Assembly (NCBI GenBank): GCA_002721675.1
Contig: PBLC01000005.1
Span: 9,019 to 49,152 of the forward strand
Length of the DNA: 40,134 nt
Reading direction: 5' to 3'
Source of the DNA: Chloroflexota bacterium
GTDB taxonomy: Bacteria > Chloroflexota > Dehalococcoidia > Lucifugimonadales > Lucifugimonadaceae
The position numbers were made by a program, and so were the translations under genes. A model generated the notes under the pieces. The model was not told the origin of the DNA and did not search any database. It saw nothing but the letters and a program-made list of their open reading frames with translations. Shown here piece after piece: positions 10,519 to 19,203 of this stretch (position 1 is the first letter of the stretch; each line of letters begins with the position of its first letter).

Positions 10519-11657
10519 ATTAATTGATCAATTTTTAATTCATTTGATGTTTTTTTGTACCATTCAACTACTTCAGGGTGTAGGGGGATACCTTCTTTCT
10601 TTCTTTTTTCTTGTTCATTGGCCTCTATATATCCAGCATAAACTACTTCTTTACCTTCAGAATTCGAAGGTAAGTCGAGCAAACTTTGAAGATATCTGTC
10701 CATAAGTTCCTTAAATTCTTTAGTATCTATAAATGCATCTATTGAGTATGCAGCCAAGAAGTGGCCCTGCCCTGTATGTCCACCTGTGGGAGCAGTTTTT
10801 GATCCGTTAAGTATTCCTGCAAGCACATCAACTACCATTGCCATAGAGTATGATTTATGAGAACCCATCTCTCTAGTTCCTCCGAAAGGAAGCAAATCAA
10901 CAGAACTAGAGATATAGCCACTGGCATACCTTTCTTCTAAGTTTTTAGATTCATCTTCATATTGGTCTAGGTCTTTCATATGCACTTTTTCCATGATTGG
11001 GTTGCCATTTTCGTCAGCAATCCAGCCAGGTTCTAAAGCAACTCCCAGCCTTGAAGCCAATACAATCTTATTACCAGCCACAGAAGTCATTGCAGCATCA
11101 AAAACAAAAGGAGGTAACTTATCTGCAGGAGCAGCATAAGCTATTGGATTGGTACCTATTGCTTTTTTCGAAGAAAAAGTAGGAACCATCCTTGGAGAAC
11201 ATGCTGCCATACAAGTACCTATCATGTCATGCTCTAAAGCCATCATAGCGTGATATGCAAGCATTCCAATGTGTCTTCCGTTTCCAAGAGTGACTAACCC
11301 AACGCCAGTTTTCTTTGCCTTTTCTATGGCAAGTTCCATAGCTTGAGGGGCTACTACTATTCCTAGTCCTGCATCAGAATCTACTGTGATGCAGGAAGGA
11401 GTTTCTTTTACAATTTTCCAATTAGGGATAGGGTTTAAATTTTTTGATTTGAATGCTCCTAAGTATGCTCTAACCATGTTAGACACGCCATGAGTTTCTA
11501 CGCCTCTAAGATCTGAAGAAATAAGAACATCAGTTGCCAACTTGCAGTCTTTTTCTGGCATTCCTTGGCTCATAAATATTTGCTCAGTTACATTTCTTAG
11601 ATTTTCCTCTGGAATTAGAATAATCTCTTGATCAGGAACATGGAATCTTTCTAGCAT
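10515..11657 (-). CDS. Ldh2-family (malate/L-lactate/ureidoglycolate-type) oxidoreductase, paralog A
   Basis: DLRGVETHGVSNM, GNGRHIGMLAYHAMMALEHDMIG, GTNPIAYAAP, GSHKSYSMAMVVDVLAGILNG: Ldh2 family signatures. Confidence 0.9.
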   Translation of the reverse strand: MLERFHVPDQEIILIPEENLRNVTEQIFMSQGMPEKDCKLATDVLISSDLRGVETHGVSNMVRAYLGAFKSKNLNPIPNWKIVKETPSCITVDSDAGLGIVVAPQAMELAIEKAKKTGVGLVTLGNGRHIGMLAYHAMMALEHDMIGTCMAACSPRMVPTFSSKKAIGTNPIAYAAPADKLPPFVFDAAMTSVAGNKIVLASRLGVALEPGWIADENGNPIMEKVHMKDLDQYEDESKNLEERYASGYISSSVDLLPFGGTREMGSHKSYSMAMVVDVLAGILNGSKTAPTGGHTGQGHFLAAYSIDAFIDTKEFKELMDRYLQSLLDLPSNSEGKEVVYAGYIEANEQEKRKKEGIPLHPEVVEWYKKTSNELKIDQLI

Positions 11658-12781
11658 TATCCTTTTCCTCCATTTTCAGTCATATCAAAGTCAACATTCA
11701 ATTCAGAACAAATATTTTTAAACCAATTTATTACTTCAGGGTGCAGGGGAATACCAATGTTTCTTCTCTCTGCTTCTGTTTCATATTCCATTAATCCTGC
11801 ATATAAAACTCTATCTTGACCTTCTACTGGAGGTAAATCCTCTAATGCTTGGAGATATTCGTCCATCATTTCTTTAAATTGCTGAATATTCGTAAATGCC
11901 TCAATAGAATATGCAGCCACGAAGTGATTTTGATGTTGTTTCATAGTCCTTAAAGGACCTGCAAGACTACCATTTAATATTGATCCTAATATATCAACTA
12001 CCATTCCCAGCGAATAACCTTTATGAGATCCTAATTCTCTGGTTGCGCCAAACGGTGTTTGGAGTAGATTGTCGACTTTATCAGGGTCTTCTTTAATATT
12101 AAGAGGTGTTTCTTCCATGATTGGATTGCCTTTTTCATCAGTTATCCATCCTGCTGCAAGTGGGACTCCTAATCTTTGCGCAACACGCACTTTATTGGTA
12201 GCTATTGCACTTGTTGCTGCATCGAAAACAAAAGGAGCTTTATTTAAAGCAGGCGCAGCTACAGCAATAGGATTTGTCCCTAGGCCAGCTTTAGCAGCAT
12301 AAGTAGGAACAACATTAGTGGTAGAGGATGTCATACAAGTTCCTATCATATCGTGCTCCAGCGCCATCATTGCATGATATCCAGCCATACCCAGATGTCT
12401 TCCATTTCCCATAGATACTAAACCAACGCCAGTTTTCTTTGCCTTTTCGATTGCAATATCCATTGCTTGAGGAGCAACCACCAGGCCTAGGCCCTCATCG
12501 CAATCTATTGTTGCACAAGATTCAGTTTCTCTTGTAATTTTCCAATTAGGATTAGCCTTGGCTGATCCCTCAGAAAGATAAAGCACGTAATTTCTTAGCA
12601 TATTAGAAACTCCATGGGTATCAACACCCCTAATATCTGCTGACAATAATACATCAGTAGCTATCTTGGAATTACCCTCATTCATTCCGCATTTTACAAA
12701 TATTTCTTCTGCGGTTTTTCTTAGTTTTTCTGGACTTACTCTTATTTCGTCTTCTTCAGGAACATGGAATCTTTCTAGCAT
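11657..12781 (-). CDS. Ldh2-family oxidoreductase, paralog B (tandem)
   Basis: DIRGVDTHGVSNML, GNGRHLGMAGYHAMMALEHDMIG, GTNPIAVAAP, GSHKGYSLGMVVDILGSILNG. Same MLERFHVP N-terminus as paralog A. Confidence 0.92.
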   Translation of the reverse strand: MLERFHVPEEDEIRVSPEKLRKTAEEIFVKCGMNEGNSKIATDVLLSADIRGVDTHGVSNMLRNYVLYLSEGSAKANPNWKITRETESCATIDCDEGLGLVVAPQAMDIAIEKAKKTGVGLVSMGNGRHLGMAGYHAMMALEHDMIGTCMTSSTTNVVPTYAAKAGLGTNPIAVAAPALNKAPFVFDAATSAIATNKVRVAQRLGVPLAAGWITDEKGNPIMEETPLNIKEDPDKVDNLLQTPFGATRELGSHKGYSLGMVVDILGSILNGSLAGPLRTMKQHQNHFVAAYSIEAFTNIQQFKEMMDEYLQALEDLPPVEGQDRVLYAGLMEYETEAERRNIGIPLHPEVINWFKNICSELNVDFDMTENGGKG

Positions 12782-13672
12782 TTATTTTTTTACTTCCACT
12801 CCTGATTGATTTTGTACGAATTTTAATATCCCAGAATGGTCATCTTTCCCGTTTCCTTCAATTACTAATGATTTTAAAACTTGATGTAGATTTGAAGTGA
12901 CTTGTAGAGGAAGTTGCAATTCATTGGCTGTTTCCATTGCGTTAGTAATATCCTTTAAATGCAATTCAATTCTAAATCCTGGCTTAAAGTTTCTCTCATA
13001 CATCATTGGAGCTTTTGTGTTCATAACGTTGCTTCCTGCTAATCCACCCTTTATTGCATTAAATACTGTTTCAGGATCTAATCCCGCTTTAGTAGTAAGT
13101 GTAAGTGCTTCAGCAAGTATATGAATATTTGCACCAACTATCATTTGGTTTGCAAGTTTAGTAAAATTTCCTGCCCCAACATCTCCGCATAAAACAGAAG
13201 AGGCTCCTAGTACATCAAATATAGGCTTAGCTCTTTCAAAATCTGAAGAATTTCCGCCTGTCATAATTGCCAATGTGCCTTCAATTGCTCCTGGTTCTCC
13301 TCCAGATACCGGGGCATCCAAAAACTTAACTCCTTTTGATTGACATTGTTCTGATATTTTTTGAGAAACTAATGGAGAAATTGAACTCATATCAATTATT
13401 AGGTCTCCACTGCTAGCACCTTCAAGAGCACCTTCTTTGCCAAGGACAGCTGTTTCAGATTGCGGTGAATTTTGTACCATAATTATTGTGATATCACTTT
13501 TTTCAGATACTTCTTTTGGGCAACAGGCTTTAAAGGCACCTTGACCAACAATTTTATCTAAATTTGACTCAACAATGTCATATGCTGAAACTTCATAACC
13601 TGCATCTATCATATTTTTAGCCATAGGTGCGCCCATAATTCCTAGGCCAACAAAACCTATCTTCTCTCCCAT
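12782..13672 (-). CDS. NAD(P)-dependent beta-hydroxyacid dehydrogenase (3-hydroxyisobutyrate dehydrogenase / tartronate semialdehyde reductase family)
   Basis: IGFVGLGIMGAPMAKNMIDAGYEVSAYD, FLDAPVSGGEPGAIEGTLAIMTGG, KLANQMIVGANI. Confidence 0.92.
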   Translation of the reverse strand: MGEKIGFVGLGIMGAPMAKNMIDAGYEVSAYDIVESNLDKIVGQGAFKACCPKEVSEKSDITIIMVQNSPQSETAVLGKEGALEGASSGDLIIDMSSISPLVSQKISEQCQSKGVKFLDAPVSGGEPGAIEGTLAIMTGGNSSDFERAKPIFDVLGASSVLCGDVGAGNFTKLANQMIVGANIHILAEALTLTTKAGLDPETVFNAIKGGLAGSNVMNTKAPMMYERNFKPGFRIELHLKDITNAMETANELQLPLQVTSNLHQVLKSLVIEGNGKDDHSGILKFVQNQSGVEVKK

Positions 13673-13758
13673 AATATCTTCTCCTTATTAAATCAATTTA
13701 TATACTAAGATTACTATATTTCATTTTTGGGTAGTTTTCTAGAAAAAGGTTATTTTGT

Positions 13759-14490
13759 TTAAGGTTTCCAGAATTTCTCTTCAATAAAATTGAATTTATT
13801 TGAATATTTTTTTTCAACATCACTAACCATATCTGGGTGACCACATGCATATAAAATAGTGTCCTCTTTTTCTATATTCTCGAGATCATAAATTGAACTA
13901 AATATTTTATTAACCCTTCCTGTTACGCCTTTCCAAGATGAATTTTTTGGATCATCAGGTCTACTACATGTGGGTGTAAAACTAATTTTCTCATTTGTTT
14001 TACTAACCGAAGTAAGTTCATTTGAGTAACCGAATTCGTCAATAAAACTAGCTCCTTCAAAAATCCAAATTTTATAATCTGTATTTTTAAAATCTATAGA
14101 TCTAATCATGCTTACGAATGGAGCAACACCGGTTACTGTAGAAATCATTATATGGTTTTTAAATTGAGACTGAAATTTAAAAATTCCTTTTGGTCTTTTT
14201 CTTAGTGTAATTTCTGCACCAACATTTAGTTTGTGTAATAACGGGGTTAAGTTGCCTAAAGGCTTAGGAACTAATTCTATAAATAATTCTATTAAATCTT
14301 CATCTGGAGATGAGGCAATTGAGTAAGGCCTTTCTATATCTTTATATCCAACAGTACAATATTGACCCGGGTCAAAATTAAATTTTTCTCCAGGCTCTAT
14401 CCAGACTTTCCATAGATCGCTTGTAAGATCTTCCCTCTTTCTTATTATTCCTTTAGTGAACCTTTTATTTTTATCTGTCATTGAGTACAA
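13759..14490 (-). CDS. Ferredoxin-NADP reductase-like FAD/NAD-binding oxidoreductase
   Basis: FDPGQYCTVGYKDIERPYSIASSPDED (FAD RxYS motif), STVTGVAPFVSMIRS, LYACGHPDMVSDVEKKY. Confidence 0.85.
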   Translation of the reverse strand: MYSMTDKNKRFTKGIIRKREDLTSDLWKVWIEPGEKFNFDPGQYCTVGYKDIERPYSIASSPDEDLIELFIELVPKPLGNLTPLLHKLNVGAEITLRKRPKGIFKFQSQFKNHIMISTVTGVAPFVSMIRSIDFKNTDYKIWIFEGASFIDEFGYSNELTSVSKTNEKISFTPTCSRPDDPKNSSWKGVTGRVNKIFSSIYDLENIEKEDTILYACGHPDMVSDVEKKYSNKFNFIEEKFWKP

Positions 14491-14561
14491 AAACTGAAAT
14501 CAAATTTATAAAATGTTAGTATACCAACCATTATACAAACAATAAGACCTAATAATATTAA

Positions 14562-14813
14562 ATGAGTGATGGAAATTTAGGTGGTGCTAACAGCACCGCT
14601 ATAAGACTTGAGTATAAAAACGAAAAAGGAATACTTGCTGAAATTTTAAAATCAGTGATTAGGACTAGTGGGGATATGGCAGGGATAGACGTTATTTCCA
14701 TAAAAGGCGAAACAATTGTTAAAGATTTAACAATAAATGCTTCAAGGCAAGGTCTTTCCAGAAGAAGAAGCATCCCTAGGTCGGGCTTTATTCCATTCAA
14801 GAGATTTCATTAA
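14562..14813 (+). pseudogene. Probable ACT-domain remnant of an NAD-dependent malic enzyme (or a small stand-alone ACT protein)
   Basis: AIRLEYKNEKGILAEILKSVIRTSGDMAGIDVISIKGETIVKDLTINAS has the pattern of N-terminal ACT domains of malic enzymes. The similarity ends near 14744 with a basic tail, and no catalytic domain follows. Confidence 0.5.
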
Positions 14814-14817
14814 TTTT

Positions 14818-15864
14818 ATGAAAGAATTTGACTTAGTAATTATTGGCTCTGGAATAGTTGGATCTTCTTTAGCTTATTATTCAGCAAAAAAAGAAAAGAA
14901 AGTATTGATTATTGAAAAAAACTTTGCTGGTTATAATTCTTCTGGAACTGCTCAAGGAGGATTATCTCCTTACCTAGGTGATGATAAAAAAATAAGAGAT
15001 TTACATGTAGAGTCGTTTAATCTTCACAAGGAACTTAAGTCTAATATTTTAGAAGAAAGCAATATAAACCCGCATTACACAGAAAAGAAACTTTTTCACA
15101 TTATTTCTAATAAGAATGAGATATCGACATTAGAGAATGCCATAAGTTACTACGAAGACCCCAGCAAATTTGAGTTTTTGGATGAAGAAGAAATTAGGAA
15201 GTTTGAGCCTAAATTAAAATCTGCAAGATTTGGGGCACTTGTATCTGATGACTATATGGAAGTAGATTCATTCAATCTCACTAATGCTCTTAAAGAAGCA
15301 TCAATTAATTTTGGGGCAGAATTTTTTATTAATAATTTTTCTTCTAAAAACATGATACTTAGAGATTCAAAATTTGTAGGAATAAATATTGAAGGAGAGA
15401 TTATTAATTCAAACAAGATAGCTTTTACATCAGGCCCATGGACAAAATTGATTTTAAAAGATCATATTGATGTAGATGTGAAACCTTTGAAAGGCCAAAT
15501 TATAAAGGCAAAAACAAATGAAGAATTTGAAAATTCATTTTACTGGCAAGGGGATTACGCTACCAAGAAGATCGATGATTATCTTTGGATTGGCACAACA
15601 GAAGAAGATGTAGGTTTTCTGGAAGGAAGAACAGATGAGGCAAAAAATAAAATTATAAATTCATTTAAAAAGATTTTTTCTGGCTTTTCTGACTTAGATA
15701 TTAAAGAACATACAGCCTGCTTTAGGCCATATAATGAAAGAAATGAACCAATTTTAAGAGAATCGACTGAAATTGAGGGTATTTATGTTGGAACGGGTGC
15801 AGGGAGAAATGGTATTAAACTTGGCCCTGGGATGGGAAAAAGATTGAGTAATATGATTTTCTAA
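14818..15864 (+). CDS. FAD-dependent oxidoreductase of the DAO family (glycine oxidase / D-amino acid dehydrogenase-like)
   Basis: MKEFDLVIIGSGIVGSSLAYYSAKKEKKVLIIEKN (GxGxxG), SSGTAQGGLSPYLG, LKGQIIKAK, GIYVGTGAGRNGIKLGPGMGK. Start refined to ATG 14818; the ORF-track start at 14737 overlaps the ACT fragment. Confidence 0.87.
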   Translation: MKEFDLVIIGSGIVGSSLAYYSAKKEKKVLIIEKNFAGYNSSGTAQGGLSPYLGDDKKIRDLHVESFNLHKELKSNILEESNINPHYTEKKLFHIISNKNEISTLENAISYYEDPSKFEFLDEEEIRKFEPKLKSARFGALVSDDYMEVDSFNLTNALKEASINFGAEFFINNFSSKNMILRDSKFVGINIEGEIINSNKIAFTSGPWTKLILKDHIDVDVKPLKGQIIKAKTNEEFENSFYWQGDYATKKIDDYLWIGTTEEDVGFLEGRTDEAKNKIINSFKKIFSGFSDLDIKEHTACFRPYNERNEPILRESTEIEGIYVGTGAGRNGIKLGPGMGKRLSNMIF

Positions 15865-15909
15865 AATAATGTTGTTATATGTTTAAAAAAATGCTAATTT
15901 ATAATTTTA

Positions 15910-16809
15910 GTGGACAATTTATTAAACATTGATCGATTAAATAAAACTCAAGTTGAGGAATTAATATATTTAGCCTCTTCTTTGAAGAAAGACTTTCCTA
16001 ATATTAATCCAGTTAACCCTCTTCAAAAAAAGATTATTCTTTTTCTCTTTTTGGAGCCTAGCACTAGAACAAAGACTTCTTTCAACTTTGCATGTTCAAT
16101 ATTGGGAGCAAATGTTATAGATATCTCCCCAATGACTTCCTCAATGACTAAAGGAGAGTCTTTTGAGAATACATTAAAAACTTTAGGTTCATATCCTGCA
16201 GATGCATTAGTCCTAAGAAGCGATGAAAATCATCATATTGATGTCGCCCAAAACCTTCTTGATTTTCCAGTGATTAATGCTGGATCTGGAACTAAATCTC
16301 ATCCTACCCAAACTTTGGCAGACCTAATGACATTAAAAGAACAGGGACTTTCAATAGAAAAGTTAAAGATATCTATTGTGGGAGATATAGAACATAGCAG
16401 AGTGGCAAGGTCATTAATCGAAGCGTTGAATTTCTTTGGATCAAAAATAAATATTTGTGCCCCAGAGTATTTTAAACCTACTGATTTAAGCAATATTTCT
16501 TATTTTGAAGATCTTTCTGAAGCGATAAAAGATGTAGATGTATTAATGACCTTAAGAATACAAAAAGAAAGAATTAAAAAATCAAAAATAAATTTTAATG
16601 AATATTCAAACAAGTACATGATAACAGGAAAAATAATGAATGAATTTAATATCAATTACTTAATGCATCCTGGCCCAGTTAATGAAGGAATAGAAATTGA
16701 CAGAGGACTCCAAGATTCAAGTAAATCCCTTATTTTAGAGCAAGTTAAAAATGGAACTTGGATTAGATGTGCTGTGCTTTTGAAGATCTTATTGGATGGA
16801 AAATCATGA
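15910..16809 (+). CDS. pyrB: Aspartate carbamoyltransferase, catalytic subunit
   Basis: FLEPSTRTKTSFNFA carbamoyl-phosphate motif, GSGTKSHPTQTLADLMTLKE, SIVGDIEHSRVARSL, LMHPGPVNEGIEID. GTG start. Confidence 0.95.
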   Translation: MDNLLNIDRLNKTQVEELIYLASSLKKDFPNINPVNPLQKKIILFLFLEPSTRTKTSFNFACSILGANVIDISPMTSSMTKGESFENTLKTLGSYPADALVLRSDENHHIDVAQNLLDFPVINAGSGTKSHPTQTLADLMTLKEQGLSIEKLKISIVGDIEHSRVARSLIEALNFFGSKINICAPEYFKPTDLSNISYFEDLSEAIKDVDVLMTLRIQKERIKKSKINFNEYSNKYMITGKIMNEFNINYLMHPGPVNEGIEIDRGLQDSSKSLILEQVKNGTWIRCAVLLKILLDGKS

Positions 16810-18122
16810 TAGCCATTAGAAATTGCATGATCGTTGATCCTATTAAAGGCCCTACATCTTATAAGCAAGACATAATCATTGAAGAAGATAAGATCTTAGA
16901 CATAATAAATTCCGATTCTTCTATTAACTACGAAAGTGAAATAGATACTGAAGGAAGACTATTGTTCCCTGGATTAATAGATATTCATTCTCATTTTAGA
17001 GAGCCAGGCCAAACTTACAAAGAAAGCATTGAAACTGGTTCTAACGCTGCAGCAAAAGGAGGTTTTACTACTGTGGTGGTAATGCCTAATACATTGCCTC
17101 CATTAGACTCAGTTTTAAATATTGCGAGAATTGAAAGTAGTATTAATAATTCAAAAATTAGAGTTTATTTAGCTCCTTCAATAACCAATAGAAGAGATGG
17201 ATCCAGCATAGTAGATATCGATGCAATTTTGAATAATTTTGAATCAATGATTTTTGGATTTTCTGATGATGGTGACTTTGTTCAAAATGGAGAAATTATA
17301 AAACAGGGGCTTTTAAAACTTGATGGAAAATTTCCTATAATGGAGCATTGTGAAGATTTAGGTATTGAGTATAAAAATGGAACGATAAATCATGGGCAAC
17401 TTTCAAAGAAATATAATCAAATTGGTAGGCCTGTTAAGGCGGAGTTAAATGCTGTAATAAGGGATCTGAAGTTAGCTAAAGAAGCAAATGGCTGGATACA
17501 TATACAACATGTATCCACTAAAGAAGCTATTGATCAAATAAATAATGCTAAATCTGATGGTATTAATGTCACCACAGAAGTTACTCCTCACCATATTTTT
17601 TTGAATGAAAACGAATTGATCAATAATTTAGACCCCACATTTAAAGTAAACCCTCCTCTAAGAACTCAAGAAGATATGCAGTATTGCCTCAAAGCTCTAA
17701 AAAGTGGAGTAATTGATGTAATTGCTACTGATCATGCACCACACTCCAGAGAAGATAAAATAGGAAAATTTATTGAATGTCAATCTGGAATTTCATGGTT
17801 AGAGAATGCTTTTGGGTTAGTCTCTGAGAGGTTAGGTTATAGAATTGCATGTGAAAAAATGTCTTACAATCCTGGTAAATTTTTTCAAAATCTAGGCTTA
17901 AATATCGGATTGATTGAGAAAGGATATCAGGCAGATTTCTTTATTATTGAAGATCAGAATTGGAACTTGGAAGCACAAAAAATAGAATCAAAAAGTTCGA
18001 ATTATATTTTTAAACACGGGAATGGAGATTTAGTTAATTTAAGAGGCAAGCCAATTTTGACATTTTCATGTGGGAAAGAAGTATACAATTCTGGGGAGGT
18101 AAAGTCAGACAATTATGCTTAA
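16806..18122 (+). CDS. pyrC: Dihydroorotase
   Basis: FPGLIDIHSHFREPGQTYKESIETGSNAAAKGGFTTVVVMPNT, GFSDDGDFV, VTPHHIFL, VIATDHAPHSREDK. ATGA overlap with pyrB; start refined to 16806. Confidence 0.95.
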   Translation: MIAIRNCMIVDPIKGPTSYKQDIIIEEDKILDIINSDSSINYESEIDTEGRLLFPGLIDIHSHFREPGQTYKESIETGSNAAAKGGFTTVVVMPNTLPPLDSVLNIARIESSINNSKIRVYLAPSITNRRDGSSIVDIDAILNNFESMIFGFSDDGDFVQNGEIIKQGLLKLDGKFPIMEHCEDLGIEYKNGTINHGQLSKKYNQIGRPVKAELNAVIRDLKLAKEANGWIHIQHVSTKEAIDQINNAKSDGINVTTEVTPHHIFLNENELINNLDPTFKVNPPLRTQEDMQYCLKALKSGVIDVIATDHAPHSREDKIGKFIECQSGISWLENAFGLVSERLGYRIACEKMSYNPGKFFQNLGLNIGLIEKGYQADFFIIEDQNWNLEAQKIESKSSNYIFKHGNGDLVNLRGKPILTFSCGKEVYNSGEVKSDNYA

Positions 18123-19203
18123 AGAAAGATATTTAATATTAAATGATGGATCTATATATCAAGGTTACGCTTTCGGACATGACAGTGAGTCAATTGGTGA
18201 GGTAGTTTTTAATACTTCTATGACCGGATATCAAGAAATGCTTACTGACCCTAGTTATAGGGGGCAAATATTAGTCTCAACTTATCCAATGATTGGCAAT
18301 TACGGAATAGATAGCAATTTTAGTGAATCAAACAAAGTACAAGTAAAAAGTTATGTTGTTAGAGATTTGTGTGATTATCCTTTTCATTTTTCAAATAATA
18401 AAGATCTGAATGAATTTTTAACCGAAAATGAAATACCTGGAATTCATTCTGTAGACACACGCTCTTTAACTAGGAAAATTAGAAGGTTTGGATCTAAGAT
18501 GGCCATCCTAACCGATAATCCAGATTTAAATGTTGCTTTAGAAAAAATAAATGAATTTGGTTCATATGAAGAAAATAATTATGTTGATCAAGTTTCAGTA
18601 AAAAAGATTGAAAATTATGTAGTTAAAAACAGTAATTTGAATATTGCATTAATTGATTTTGGAGTTAAAAAAAATATTATCAGGTTGTTAAATTCTAGAG
18701 GTTGCAATGTTGAAGTATATCCATGGAATTTTGATTTTAATAATTTAGATTTAAAAAAATTTGATGGTATTGTAATGTCTCCAGGCCCGGGTGACCCAAA
18801 AACCTTATTAAATGACATTAAAGGAATAAAAAAATGTATTGAAAGTGTTCCATCTTTAGGGATATGCCTTGGTCACCAAATTATTGCCCACATTTATAAC
18901 GGAGAGACATTTAAATTGCTCTTCGGTCATAGAGGAGGAAACCAGCCCGTAAAAGAAATTAATTCAGGAAGAGTATATCCAACTTCTCAAAACCATGGTT
19001 ATGCTGTTAGTGACAAAAAATTTCCACCAGAACTTGAAATAACCCACATAAATATTAATGATAATACCGTCTCAGGTTTAAAGCACAAAGAAAAACCTAT
19101 AATTTCTATTCAATATCACTCTGAAGCCTGCCCTGGACCAGTAGATTCAGAATATATATTTGATAACTTTCTAGAATTAATTAAAGGTAAAAATGAAAAA
19201 TAA
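18115..19203 (+). CDS. carA: Carbamoyl-phosphate synthase small subunit
   Basis: LILNDGSIYQGYAFG, VVFNTSMTGYQEMLTDPSYRGQI, VMSPGPGDP, LGICLGHQIIA, QYHSEACPGP (class I GATase triad). Confidence 0.96.
   Translation: MLKERYLILNDGSIYQGYAFGHDSESIGEVVFNTSMTGYQEMLTDPSYRGQILVSTYPMIGNYGIDSNFSESNKVQVKSYVVRDLCDYPFHFSNNKDLNEFLTENEIPGIHSVDTRSLTRKIRRFGSKMAILTDNPDLNVALEKINEFGSYEENNYVDQVSVKKIENYVVKNSNLNIALIDFGVKKNIIRLLNSRGCNVEVYPWNFDFNNLDLKKFDGIVMSPGPGDPKTLLNDIKGIKKCIESVPSLGICLGHQIIAHIYNGETFKLLFGHRGGNQPVKEINSGRVYPTSQNHGYAVSDKKFPPELEITHININDNTVSGLKHKEKPIISIQYHSEACPGPVDSEYIFDNFLELIKGKNEK

Noticed and set aside
14737-14817. N-terminal extension MLQGKVFPEEEASLGRALFHSRDFINF of the DAO-family oxidase
   Set aside because: The FAD-binding protein naturally begins at MKEFDLVIIGSGIVG (14818); the extension is read out of frame through the ACT-fragment region.
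15865-15909. Possible pyrimidine attenuator or PyrR-binding leader upstream of pyrB
   Set aside because: Only 45 nt of AT-rich sequence with no stable stem-loop or conserved PyrR-binding motif visible.
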